Shown: positions 32,474 to 44,600 of the stretch, one piece after another | Layout of the letters: each line of letters begins with the position of its first letter | Position numbering within the stretch: position 1 is the stretch's first letter | Assembly: GCA_958299035.1 (NCBI GenBank) | Contig: CATQJL010000001.1 | Span: forward strand, 79,939,594-80,003,593 | Direction: 5' to 3' | DNA from: Cylicocyclus nassatus | Lineage: Eukaryota; Nematoda; Chromadorea; Rhabditida; Strongylidae | DNA: 64,000 bases | Notes under the pieces: model-generated | The model's database searches: none | Told to the model about the DNA's origin: nothing | The model's input: the letters and a program-made list of their open reading frames with translations, nothing else | Position numbers and translations under genes: made by a program

Positions 32474-33640
32474 TGCGGCGATAACCTGTAATCAACGTCA
32501 CTTGCACAATTTTATAACTCATGTAAGTTCGTTACGCCACCGGTCTACAAGTCTACATAGCGTAAAAAGTGTCTACATTAGTTTGTCAGATTCAGGATCT
32601 ACTAAGTGTTATGCGGTTCCCTTGTAAGTTACAGGCAGCAGCTTATCGTATGAAGAAAGATCATTGAAACCTCAAAACTTTTTACGATATGCATGAAACC
32701 AAATTCGACTAGGAAAACAAGAAGTGACAGTTCCGAACTGATATAACAGATACATTCGAGCTCCATATATACTTGTAGCAAGACCCCTTGATTCCGCTTT
32801 GTTTTTGACATATGTTGTCTTTTCCTATTCTGTAAAACGAGAAGTAATGGATGGTGCTCAACTAAAGAACTGATAAAGAAGAATGTGACATTAGCCTTCC
32901 TGGAACGGAACTGCATGTCACATCTACTTCCTTAATGTTTTCCAATAATTTGTTTTCTGCACTTTGATGTTTTTGATATGTCATTGTTTCTGTGATTGCT
33001 GGACAAAAACATTGAACTAATTAAAGTCAGTCATTTTTAGCAAGGCTTTTATTATATTTTTGTTTTCGAGGTTTTTGTAAGTGGTGTGATAAGTGTGATT
33101 AACCATTTATTACAATGATTTTCAAACGATTCACTTTATAAAATACACAAAGACTTTGAATTTCAGATCCAATCACGCAATGGAAACCACTATAATTTAA
33201 AAGGAAAGCCAAGCTTTTGCTTCAAATACTTTCTTTCATAGTAAGTAGTTGGTTGCAGTCCAAAATATAGCATTGGTTAGTGCTTTCTTGCTTTATTCAA
33301 CCGTTATACGAGTGCGAAAGTTTAGATAGTCTACATTCGCAGCAGTTATTTTGGATTAAAGCGTGAAATAAAATATATTACGGACGAGTGACTACTCCCA
33401 AGCCGTTGTTGGTTCTCCATCAAAACTCCAGCAAGATATCGCCTTTGATATAGCAGCACTAATTAGGAAAAATGTATCTCAACGATTGGGCCCTTTGCCA
33501 TAAAGAAAATTTCGGATTTTTCTTCCACTAGACCATGGTTCACGTTGGTTTCATTCATAGGAACAATAACGCGAACAATCTCACAATCAGTGCCTTATAC
33601 ATATTTGATAATGCTTCCAGCGACTCGCCTACTGCTTGAG
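32474..33640. other. No gene recognised
   Basis: This holds the sequence upstream of the orphan exon, a lone end of the tRNA-Met palindrome family near 32,608-32,630, and otherwise featureless AT-rich DNA. Confidence 0.45.
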
Positions 33641-34310
33641 TTTCTAGGCGCAAAAGTAAAATTATCCAAAGTACATGCTGCCAAAAATGGGATTTTACCG
33701 AGTTGCGCACTAATCTTTCTCGAAACACAAACATTTTTGCAAGAACGTTTTTAGAGTGATTTTTTGAAAGGATAAGGGAAAGTCTTACAAGAAGCAAAGA
33801 TTTTTTTCCCTTGAAAAGAGCATTATGGGCAAAGTATGTTTTTCAAACGCATGCTCCCGAAGGTGAATTCCTATGAAGTGAAGGTACTCGTTGCAAAGAC
33901 TTCTTTCTAGCAAAAGCTCCCTGATAGCTTTTTTCCGAAGAAACCAAACTTCGCTTGCTTTTCTTTTTAGAAATAAAAGAAAGGGTCCTTCCAAAATACA
34001 TGTTCCTAAAAATGAACTTCCGCCCGACTAATGCTTTCTTTGAAACGCATATTATTCCTTGCCAAAATACCGCTAAAAGAGTTTGCTTTTGGCGAGATTA
34101 AGACTTGCTCATTACGCTTTATTTTTGGGCAGAAGTAAGGTATTTCCAGAGTACATGCTCCCAAAGACTGACTTTTTGCCACATTAAATCTGTATTTCTT
34201 GCAAAAGTATCTTTCAGCTCGAAGCCGCTGAGCTTTCTCCACTTGTGAGGCCAAGGTCGCTAATCGGTCTTTTTCTTCGTGTCAGAAGTAGGTTTTTTGG
34301 GGCACATGCC
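33640..34310. repeat. Diverged tandem array, about 155-bp period
   Basis: The phrase TCCAAAGTACATGCTCCCAA, with variants, recurs near 33,667, 33,840, 33,990, 34,147 and 34,297, each followed about 60 bases later by CTTTCTTGCAAAA-like sequence. Five units with spacing of roughly 150-175 bp imply an old minisatellite. Confidence 0.65.
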
Positions 34311-34334
34311 TTCAAGTGATTTTTTCGCTTCCCC

Positions 34335-34720
34335 GTACCATCTCCCAGCTCCGTAGCTGCTGGCAATCGTAAAATCGACAAAGGTGACCGATAATTCCAT
34401 AAATCATTATCATGTCCGTTACTAGCGAGCTCGCTCACCTCCTGTGCTGACTCGCATCCCCATAGCTCGAATGTACATGAAATCGATAAAATCGATTGTA
34501 ACCGTAAATCATCTCAAAAATAATAATGTTTTCGTAATCAGCTCACTCCTTTCACTAATTCCCAGCCGCGTAGCTCGAAGTTGCAAAGAAATCGATGAAA
34601 TCGACAAAGCTAAACGATAAATAATCAATAATTCTGGAATCTTATGTAAGCATCATGCTCAGCAGCATGCCAAATACAACTCTGTGTCGACTCTTAGCCG
34701 GGTAGCTCAAAGCTGAAAAA
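34335..34720. repeat. Diverged tandem array, about 105-130-bp period
   Basis: CCCAGCYCCGTAGCTCGAA, then ATCGATAAAATCGA and CGATAAAT, recurs near 34,345, 34,455, 34,560 and 34,690. One further unit is at 19,619-19,680, joined to a retroelement-like tail, so the array may have been seeded by that repeat. Confidence 0.65.
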
Positions 34721-35084
34721 AATCCGCTTCTCCGTGGGGAATCCACCAGCAACTGGTTTATACAAATAGCTTTCGAGGTGGCTTCCCTTCTTCCAACGTT
34801 AAGGTAATGTACTAGTATTTTTTCTTTTTGGCGTGTGTCCCCATCCAGCGTCCCCTTTGATAATCTCTGAAACGCGCTTTTACGACTGCACGCAAGATTA
34901 AACTCTGCCCTCGCAAATGCAGAGTTCCGAATTGTAAACGATTTTATTATAGAAACATAGCATGTATGGAGAAGAGATTGGCACGGGTGAATCATCAATG
35001 CTACTTTCACTATCATACAAAACAACTTTATTTATGTAGGAAATAGAAGTGTTTGCGAGCACTTTCAATGATAATGCAGCATAT

Positions 35085-37047
35085 TCAGTCATCACTTTCA
35101 GCTTCGGCGTCACCCCCAGCTTTTTGAGCACGACGAGCTTCGTGTCTTTTACGAATTTCCTCCCTATGGGCTTCTGCAACTTTCTAAAACAGCACACCAT
35201 GATTAATTATAGTTACACTGTTATTGGCGTACTTTCTCTTCTTCGGGCAGACTGTTCAGCCAATCATCCATTTTCTGTTTGAAATCTTCTCTTCCACTCT
35301 GATGTACACGTTATTGAGTTTTACGTAGGTATAGCATTTTTGGATCTAGATTATAAGTCGCTACATTATGTATTCGCATTAGCCTACCTTGAATATTTCG
35401 CGAAGTTTTGTCATGTTCTCTTCGCTGACTCCGGGTATGTCCTGTAAACCATGTCGACCTAAAACAAGAAGACTCATAAATTTACAAACTGTATTTTATT
35501 AGGTCTTCGATAACTTCGTAGCGTTTTTTGTCCCCATTTCGTTGAGGAGCGGTTGATTTGCGGCATGTTGTGTATATCATTGGGAAGGGCAATTATGAAA
35601 GTTCTACTCTCTGAAATATGTCCACTAATTCCAGGGAAAAACTGATTCACTCTGATCTCATAGCTTTCAAAGATGCAAATCTTGAAAGGCAAAAAGGAGC
35701 AATTTCGACATTTCGCTTTTTTTCTTACAATTAGGAACGTTTTTGCACAGATTTTTTTCGATTATGGAGCATGGCGCTATATGGAACCGAAAAGGATTGG
35801 ATTGCTACAGAAGATTAGGGGCTGAACAATGTTTCCCTGAACAATACTTATCGGGGGACGGGCAGGACATGATGCACTGAAAATTGCTGGAGAAGTAGGC
35901 GACGGTTAGTTATACCGTAAGTAATCCAACTGTACCTTTAAACCAGGTCTTACCGCAGAAAAAGCCCAGACAGATCCAGTGAGTTTTTCTGCATTAGTAA
36001 AAATGACCTCATACGACAAACGTTGTCAAAACGTTCTGCAAGATTTGAAGGTACTTTGGCACCCAACGTACCCTCCAAATCTAGCTCTATTAAAATATCA
36101 TTTGTTCCGCTCTCTCGCAAAACTCGTGAATGGTGTATGTCTTGATTTCAGTGGATAATTTGGACTTAGCTGCTTAGATGACTTCCTTGGGACCCAGCGC
36201 GCTGCCGTTTGACGTTGAAGTGCGAAAAGGCTGCGCGTGCGCTACATCGAAAAACATATGTTGGCTGTTTTTGACCGTAAATTGATGATTCTGTTGGTTT
36301 ATAAATACGCTACAAACTTATGAAACGACCTAATATGTTGCTTGGTATGAATAGAGTCTACGAAGACAGGTAAGGTCAAAGGTAAAGGTGTGGCAAATTG
36401 CTAATCACATACCCATATTATTCATGGGAACCACATTTGAAAATACCTTCTCTGTATTCTTACGCCAATAATCACCAAACACTGTTCATGCTATAGAATG
36501 CTAATTTTCAATACTTCAGGTATACGAAATTGACAGAAGGCTGTGGAAGCATCCAGCATGCCACTTGATTACCGTAATTACCATAACCTAATTATTTTAC
36601 TATAGCAACTTGCAAGAATGAGAAAAAACGAATTGCACACAACTTTAAATGGCAGCAAATTGTACAAATTTATGTGCTAAATTTGAAAGACTGAAAAATG
36701 AGTACCCCAAAGCAAGCATCAAATACATTTTTGTACATCGAACTCACAAGCTGCGCAACTGTTTTTTTTGCGTAATTGTCCCCCTCAGATGTATGCGAAG
36801 ACGCACCTTAGTTAATCATCTCTTTGATCAAAGCAGCCTCACGCCAATTGTGCATCATCGCAAGTCGAATTAGGGTTTTCCAACAACTGGCAAAGACTCA
36901 TAAAAGCGAGCACTCAAAACGAAAGATCTTGCGAATTGCCAAGCGTTAATTTCTGCGTTGAATTATCTCTCTATCCGATACTCACCTCTTTTAGCGCAAA
37001 ATGATTAGAACAAGAGTCAGTAGCACCAACAGCTGCAATTTCTGCAT
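35085..37047 (-). pseudogene. Small secreted protein, type 1, copy B (frameshifted leader)
   Basis: Exons are 36,986-37,047, 35,388-35,458, 35,233-35,298 and 35,085-35,183, all with GT/AG borders. Exons 2-4 are intact and encode the conserved core (DIPGVSEENMTKLREIFK, DFKQKMDDWLNSLPEEEK), a basic helix (EEIRKRHEARRAQKA) and an acidic tail GDAEAESDD. Exon 1 is 62 bp rather than 61: an extra T near 36,997-37,003 changes the leader's end to ...LVLIILR followed by a stop, so translation from the usual ATG ends after 18 codons. An AATAAA polyadenylation signal is kept (35,027-35,032 on the plus strand, 53 bases past the stop). This is either a very recent pseudogene or a one-base assembly error in a run of four T. 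The rest is under no visible decay. Confidence 0.8.
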
Positions 37048-38369
37048 CCTCTGTGTAACTGCAAAAACAGTGAGTTAATTCATTCTATTTTCAACAACAT
37101 GTAAATGTAATTTCCAAGACTTTTGTGTTACTGGAACGCTGAATTCTCCTCTTAGAACTGTAGGGTATAAACAAAAACTAGAGCTGCCGGCCACAGACCG
37201 CAAAAGCATTATCTAATAGAGCAGAAATAAGGCACTTGCAATTATTTTGAAAAAACTGAACCATAGTGCGAACTTTCGAAATCCAAGCCTCAAAGTCGAC
37301 TGTTTTTCCGAAAACTTTCTTCTTTTTTCAGTGCACATCAACTAACTATCACGGCGCAAACTTTTCTATCTGATATAACAAGTCCTGCGAATTTTTGCGG
37401 TTTATTCACACCGCTGGTTTCATCTCACTAATCCAATTGAGAATGAGGTTCAAGATGAACAATTACAGAAGTTCTTTCCTCAATAATTGATTTGCCTAGA
37501 ACTGTAGCGTTTTTCAATACCATCTCTTTATTCTCTAATTCTGAGTTACTCAAAATCAAACGAACGTAAGTAGGACCGACATCGAATTGATCTTCCGTCT
37601 AATGAGAGAGATGGAAAAGAAGAAAAGTGGAAATTTATTGCCAAGGGTCAGAGAGTGGGCGTGAGCAGCACAAATAGTTGTAAATGTAAAGGAGTTGCTT
37701 CTTGATAAGAGGCTATTTGAAGGAAAGATTTGCCAAAGAATCAACGCTATTGTTAGGCTACAATGCAAAGCTAAAGCAACCTTAGAGACGTGCTACATAG
37801 TCTGCATTTGCGCATGCATCTTCCTCAGTTCAGGAATGGAACAATGAAGCAGCTCCTGCTTTCATTGCATTTGCAGCCAAGGACTAAGAGCAAATGACGT
37901 CGTCGGTCACAGAAAAGATCTTATACGCGCAAGGTGTTGACTGTGCAAGATAAAGGTTGTATAGTGGGCAGACAGTTGTATCACTCCTATTTATACATGT
38001 AGGAAAAATTCTATAAATCGTTTTCATACCGGTTCGCTTTCGTGATTTCTATCGTTGTCTGGTAAATATGCAAGTAACGAACTATGCTCGACAGGCGAGG
38101 GTGATAGATCAAAAAAGTTTTGTTGTAATGACTTTGCATTTTTACATCTAATTCTTAGTGTTGCATCTTATTCTGCAGTAACTTGTTTCCTGCACAATGT
38201 TCTCCCTAATACCTGCGCATAATAATGCCAGGTTACTGGCATAGTTGTTTAGATTTTCACTACTTTGTGTGATCCCCTGGGGATCCACAGGGGATCACCT
38301 CTCAATTTTAATGCCATTTATCCTTCTGAAAACTCCATGGAGATGGTGTAAAATTGTACCGTGGATATA

Positions 38370-39562
38370 TTAGGTTGGCACATAAGTTTTGCAACTTTTT
38401 CTTATAACTCGTGTGTTTTGCGATGTGGCGCTTCTATTTTCAAGTATTATAATGAGTATTGTGTGAACAGCGAAAGCAGCCATTCCTGCCGTATTCCAAC
38501 ATCACGTTCGAGAGTTACGCTAAGGCAATTTTTGAATGGGAAAGAAAAAGGAATTGAAACGGATTAGGTTGAAACTTGGTCTAAGGGGGTTATTCGACAT
38601 CCTGATTACGAAAATGATATTCATTTTGCTTGAAAAAATTATTTTGCTACGAAAAAGTTGAATCACAAAAAATCATTAGGCTGATTTTTGACTCTGACAA
38701 CAATTGAATATGATATTCGTATTCAGCATGTCAAGTTACCCCATTGTGCAAAGTTTCGCCAAAATCCAACAATTCTGAATCTTTGGCATTGATGAATTAT
38801 CCAAGCTACTTTGACGCATTCGATTTGTTCGATTTTATGAAATCGCCAGATTTCGATTTATCAATGAATCACGATTCTTTTTTCACTGGGTTCAGTAGCC
38901 GCCCTCTGAGAACATTTTGCCTACAGTTTCAGCTGAATTTGGTTAACTTACTTTCTGTAGGTCTTCATTTTTGTTGAAAAAACCACAAAATCTCAATTTT
39001 GACTGCTTTTAGGAGAATACGCAGATTTTTTCCATTTTGCCACGAAAAATCAAAAGGTTTGCGAAGATTTATAGCGCACTTCCGAGTCTACATAATGCCA
39101 AAATTTGGATGTGTCTTATTCATAGAGAACGAAGTTATGGGCAAGGTTGCAAAACTTATGTGCCAACCAGTGGCGTACCCAGGATTTCGGCTCGGGGGGG
39201 GGGGGGCGGCAAAAAAAAAATTTTTAAATGAAGGTGCGTGGCGTTAGCCACACACTCCGAAAAAATTTTAGGGGGGCTTCTCAACAATTCTGCGGGCCTC
39301 CAACCCCTAAAATCTGGAAAAAGGGGGCGTGGCGTCAGCCACGCCCCCGAAAAAAAAATTTTTTATAAGGCTAATTTGAATTTTTAAAAAATTTTAAAAA
39401 TTATTTTAATTGTTTACAAAAATAAACAAGTCATTTGCACATTTTTATAACGCATGTAAGTAACTTTCAAAAATTTCGCGACCCGTTCTCGGGAGGGGGG
39501 GCGCGCGCCTCCCCCCCCCCCGCCCCCCCCCCCCCCTCGGTACGCCACTGGTGCCAACCTAT
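38370..39562. mobile_element. mariner-like element, inside the 38,204 element
   Basis: TTAGGTTGGCACATAAGTTT at the left and its inverse ending near 39,167 (continued after a MITE at 39,551-39,562) are typical mariner ends. Downstream of the left end, TGTGTTTTGCGATGTGGCGC and a region near 38,470-38,570 (R-V-T-L-R-Q-F-L-N-G-K-E) look like degraded transposase N-terminal coding, but no catalytic motifs survive. Confidence 0.82.
39168..39550. mobile_element. hAT-type MITE (CAGTGGCG family), copy 2
   Basis: CAGTGGCGTACC and GGTACGCCACTG ends enclose 383 bp, with the exact 8-bp duplication GTGCCAAC (39,160-39,167 and 39,551-39,558) that splits the right end of the mariner-like element. This is the innermost of three nested insertions. 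Confidence 0.95.
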
Positions 39563-40189
39563 TACTACGGCACAGCTAAAGATGTTTAGTAGAAATAAGT
39601 GAAGTCTCAGGATCTCGAAATCTTCGGTAATCCTAGCTCGCGAGCTAGGGATCATCGAAAAATTCACAATCTCAGATTCCATTTCCCCTGTCGAAAACAT
39701 GCTTAGCAGTGCCGTAGTATATCCGCAGTACATTTACAGCGTTTTCATTGAGTTTTCAGAAAAATAAATGGCATTGAAATTGAGAGGTGATCCCCTGGGG
39801 ATCCTGTGTGATCCCCAGGGATCCCCAGAGGATCACACAGAATAGTGAAAATCTGATCAATTATGCCAGCAACCTGGCATCAATTATGCGCAGGTATTAG
39901 GGTATGAGAGCCTTCACAAGCAAGATAGAGAAGGAAGAAGAAAGATACTTAGAGTAGTGAGATATGACGCATCCCCTCTCAGACCCCTCCCCAGAATTAC
40001 GCCCGTAATCTCAAAATCATTTATCTCTCTACAAACTTGATAAAAACCTCGTAAAGTTGTACTATGTATTGATAGTGCTACGCATGTCTTGGTAGAAATA
40101 AGTAAAATTTGAGGAAGACGAAATTATTTCAAAACACTACCCGCAATTCCGGGGTCTGTCAAATTGCTCATAACTTGCACATCTTATCC

Positions 40190-40925
40190 AGGGCCCGCCA
40201 CGACTCGGTTTCTAGGGTTTCTGAAAAGGAAGTCTCCCCTGATTTTCGGAAGTTTTACGAGGTCCCCCTTTGACCTACCTGCTTAGGAGAAGATGAAAAC
40301 AAGAAAGATTAACTAGTCTGAAAGAAAAACGTAAGATAAAAGTGAAAATCCAGATTGGAGTTGAATATTACGCATGCACAAGACTTTGGCATCAGAGCGC
40401 GTTATTTAGTAAAGCAAGAAGAAATGAAGGCAAAAAACAAAGGAAAGGCAATGATATGAAAATGTCTTCATGCTCAGGGATAGATTTTTGACCGGGGAAC
40501 CCGTCCATGCTAAAAAGATCCGAAACTTATGTGAAGTGACGAAAATATATGCTCCAGACGATCTCAGATCGTCTGGTGGCCGTTTGGAGACGATCTAATT
40601 TTGGAAAAGGTATTACTTCACATAAGTTTTCAAATCTTTTACATAATACTTTCGCAAATAATTCTCTATACATACAGTTCAATTTTGTTATCATATGCTT
40701 CTGTGTGCGCTGTAAGCAAGCAATTTGTTTATTTAAGCCTTGCTTTCAAATCGCGCGCACTTTTCGCCATGCATCATAATAACCTGTCCGAAATGCTTGT
40801 GTTCGACTACATAGCGCTTATTCTTGGTGCTCGGTTTCAACTCGTCAAAAACGATATCTCCTCTGCTTTTTGCTCCAAAAACGAAGTCCAGCCTGCTTCC
40901 AGACGATCTGTGCCGGGCCATAATC
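40190..40925. mobile_element. Insertion private to segment B, type uncertain
   Basis: In A (about 6,978) and C (about 56,713) the flanks are continuous. In B they are separated by about 730 bp between ATCTTATC and ATCTCATC, a likely decayed 8-bp duplication. The ends CAGGGCCCGCCACGA and TGTGCCGGGCC are loosely inverted. Inside are CCAGACGATCTCAGATCGTCTGG (40,551-40,574) and another CCAGACGATCT at 40,896, suggesting a further small foldback. Confidence 0.6.
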
Positions 40926-41154
40926 TCATCTGTCTTATCGAAAACATGCGTAATAATACCGTCATATTAGTCTTGGTACAACTTTACGATGGTTTTATTG
41001 TCTTAAAAAATAGCGGCGATTCTGCCGTAAGCATAAAAGCTTTGCCTCCCAAAAATAATAAGGAAATAGTTTCACTAAACTGATGCGATAACTCGGAATC
41101 TACTATCGGTTATGAAGATGGACAAATCTCGTATTTTTACGAAAATGTTAGCGG

Positions 41155-41382
41155 CAGTGGCGGTCCCGGGATGTCTGGGAGGGGGGGGGGTGGGGGAAAT
41201 TTTTTTTGAAATGAAGGAAAAAGTGAAAAAATGGAAAAAAATGACAGGGAAACTTATCCTATAAACCTAAACTATCTATACCTGAGACACGGTTGGTTCT
41301 CGTTCTCGAAAATTTCGCGACCCATTCTCGGGGGCAGGGGCCCGTTTCTCCCCTTCCCCCCCCCCGCATCGGTCCGCCACTG
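41155..41382. mobile_element. hAT-type MITE (CAGTGGCG family), copy 3, rearranged inside
   Basis: CAGTGGCGGTCC and GGTCCGCCACTG ends are flanked by GTTAGCGG and GTTAGCGA. It is the same insertion as 56,939-57,236 in C and is absent from A. Its middle is not the usual MITE interior: about 41,225-41,320 instead resembles 7,480-7,560 of segment A (AAACTTATCCTATAAACC, CTATACCTGAGACACGGTT). Confidence 0.85.
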
Positions 41383-41723
41383 GTTAGCGAATATTGAAGG
41401 TTGAGATCATGAGAGACTATAAACCTATCTATAGCCTTGTTTTACTCTTTTTGGGATATGAGGTACGAGATCCACGGCCAGCTCACTGGTTTTGATATCT
41501 TTCAAGATTGCTGAAGAAGCATCTAAAAGCATCTGGATTGTTCGCAATAAATCAAACTTTTGTGGAAAAATTGGTCAGATGTGCAAAATAGAACAAACAC
41601 TTATTGAATCAACAAAGAATCCTGGAATGGAAAAAGAACATTTGAAACTAGCAACTTTAACAATATCCACTAGACAGGATCTGCGTGAACGCGTCTGAAT
41701 AGCAGTGAAGTTTCGTAATAACA

Positions 41724-41867
41724 ATGACAATTGATGATTTCTTTTTGACCTACGGTGCCACCAACGAGTGCGAGCTAGGAGCAGGGTTGCGATACGGGGA
41801 GCAGCGGTCCCACCCATCACTTTTGCGTCCGGCAACCGATGATCCCCAACACTTGAAGCTGATTTAG
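41724..41867 (+). other. Short open frame shared by B and C (47 residues)
   Basis: The frame begins MTIDDFFLTYGATNE and ends HLKLI, and is matched by 57,643-57,789 in C with only in-frame length change (one codon). The opposite strand is also open across the same interval, in both copies. No motif or splice context supports it, so it may be chance preservation within duplicated DNA. Confidence 0.25.
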
Positions 41868-43651
41868 AAACTTCAACTGAGTCTCGAAGGAAAATCGAGA
41901 TTGCAACAAAATACAGGAAAAACTCGAGATTTTCTTGGACCAACATTTTGCGAATTATCAAGCGCATTTCCCCGGTTTTCGGTGTATGCCAAAAAATTAC
42001 ATATATTTGAGTTGCCCATGATTTCGTTTTAACTAGTTTTTATGTTTCTTCTTTGGTTTCTTCTCTTCATTTCAGTTTCGCCTGATAAGTGTGACTGCTG
42101 GTTATAGTCGGCATGGGATGCTGCTACTGCAAAAAGTATTTTGGCCCGAGTAATCTATCATCGGGCACAAGATGCTTAACGTGCTTGGTTTTTTAAATGC
42201 AAAAAGCTTAGCCTTTTGTAGAAGACATTACTGCGTCCCTTACGGAAAAGCGAAAATTTGAGAAAGGACGCAAAAACAAGTTATGCCCGCAAAAAACAAA
42301 ACCAGTTGACTAATATCATTAAAAAATAAGGGGTTGTCCCAAAAGCGAAATTCATTCTCAAATAATTTTAGCTGTTTTCGTTTTCTTAACAGACTTAGGA
42401 TACCATTCGATGAAGCGGAGCAAGCTCTACAAAAGGACCACCAAGGATCCACCTAATTCGTAATGTAGGCAAAATTTGGAGCCAAAAATTTTCAAACTCT
42501 GAAAATCGGATCTCCTTCCAGGGAATTCCAACGGACTTCCAACTTGGTCTTTATATAACATACACGAGTAGTATCCGAAATATATCTGGTGGATTTTTTC
42601 CGGGGCTCACAATTGAGAAAGGAAGATGGTTTGAAAGTGCAAAGAGCCTCATTTTTCGAGTTTTTGATGTAAAACTTGGTATTTCTCGATTATAAGAGCA
42701 CATACAGGGGTAAAGTCAAGATTATGCTTAGTAAGGCTTGTAGTGTACAATGACATACAAGAATTTTTCTCGCTCGCTTTTATGTGCAAAAAAAAATCAT
42801 TAAAGGCATATTTGAGTACTACTATGTGCCTACTGTATAATGTATGATTGCTGTACTGACTGACTACTGACTTCTATTGTGTGACCAAGTTGAAGGCTCG
42901 TAGGGTTTTTCCTCGCAATAATCAGTTTTTAGGTGACAGAATTTTTTCGATCTTGAATTAAAACTCTGGAATACGACTTAGACAGATTTTTGGTTGTCAT
43001 TTTGAAGAGCTTGATTTGCTCTATCGGATGATACCCTAAATCTACCAGGAAAGCATAAACAGCTTGAATCATTTACAAAAGGAGTTCATTTTAAGCCGTC
43101 CACGACTTGATTCCACAAAGAAAAAACCAGAGAATGGAAATTCTCTTGAAAAAAGGCAATTACTGTCCAAAGAAGCTAGAAAATTGTCGATCTACGTTTC
43201 TTCCTTCTTTAAGCTTTGAAATCATGCATTAATCATGGGGCTTGTAATTTTCCCGCTCCAGAAAATCTTGTGCACGGTCATCCGTGATAGGCAAACCATT
43301 TGTGGGGGTGGGAGGAGCAAGCCAGAAGTTAACGTCCCCCCCATCCTTTGAGAGTGACAAGGTTTTAGTTTAGCAAGTCTTATAAAATAGAGGTAAAATT
43401 TGCTTGGGAGCAAATAGGTACGCCTTATTCCGACATTTTGCACACGCAGATTTCTGGCATTTTAAGCGTAGAAAATTGTCGCGCGCAAGTTTTACCGTCA
43501 ATTCGGCGCCGCAAGAGCACTATTTACCGCCAGATCTATCGACTGTAGATGAACGAATCAGTTCTATCTAAACTAAACCTCAAGTCCCAGGTATCAGCCC
43601 ATTTTTTCGAAATGCAGTCGCTATACAATGGAAATTTATTGTAATGTAATA

Positions 43652-44360
43652 TTAGGTTGACTAATGAATGATTTCGTTTTCATGCAATTTCCAAGCTCAA
43701 TAATATCCAAGTAAATGTTAATATGAATTTCAATATAATTTTTGTTGCGGGTAGCTTAAAGCTTCTAATATCACATACTCATCACATAGAATTCTTAAAT
43801 CTTATGAAAGACAGTTATGACCTTATATGGCCACCCTTCGATAAATCACTTTTTTTGAATTTTCTAGCTTTGTTCTCAGCTTGTAGTAAGTGCACAAACG
43901 AGTAATTTGGTGATTGAACACATACAACATCTGGCTACACGGCGAACCACTGTGGAGACTGTGATCTGCTGTTTATGTATTTCTGCAGCCAAAAATGTGA
44001 ATTTCAAGGAATCTGCGCATGGAAGTCAGATTTGGGGCAATTCAAATTGCTTTAATTTGACCATCTATGGCCACGCGAATGGTCGCAGATATCAAAATTG
44101 TATGTGTGTGTAAAATTCGCGTACTTTACATCAAATTTCAGTTTGTTTTTTGGAGCATGATGTTTCGGAAGTTTGACGGTAAAATCCGGCTTTTCTTGCT
44201 CTCCTCCACCTTTTCACCATCAATAAAAATAATTTTTGAGCAAACAAAGTTCATCCGATTCTCCTTGCTCTTTTAAATGGTACCAAACATTTATACACAA
44301 ATTTTTTTGCGACATTTTTACTAACCTCTAACGACCGGAATTATTTTTTAGCCAACCTAA
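43652..44360. mobile_element. mariner-like MITE shared by B and C, copy B
   Basis: The left end TTAGGTTGAC and right end GCCAACCTAA, about 709 bp apart, follow TA at the left. The equivalent in C is 62,079-62,785, so insertion predates the B/C duplication. No transposase remains. It lies just downstream of the type-2 gene. Confidence 0.78.
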
Positions 44361-44600
44361 AGATTTACAATAAGAAGCGGTCGCACACTTTTAAATTGAA
44401 TTGTATAAGAATAGAACTGCTGAGCTATACAGCTTTACTGCTTAACATATTTCCTTCTTTGAATTGTTTAGTAAATATGTTCAAAGTAACAAGAAATGCT
44501 TCTCATATGTGTTCTATCTCTAAGTTTAGACAACATGACCATAATGCATCAACAAGAAAAAATTTATTATCTACAAACACAATTTTCAACTAATAAGAAT

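Larger units (their letters stand above)
38204..39902. mobile_element. TIR element with CCCTAATACCTGCGCATAAT ends (outer of three nested)
   Basis: Inverted ends of about 150 bp start CCCTAATACCTGCGCATAAT and include CAACCTGGCAT-like and GTGATCCCCTGGGGATCC words. The matching place in A and C is uninterrupted. Stripped of the mariner element inside it, it is about 500 bp, so it is itself a MITE. It lies about 1.15 kb upstream of the type-1B gene. Confidence 0.85.
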
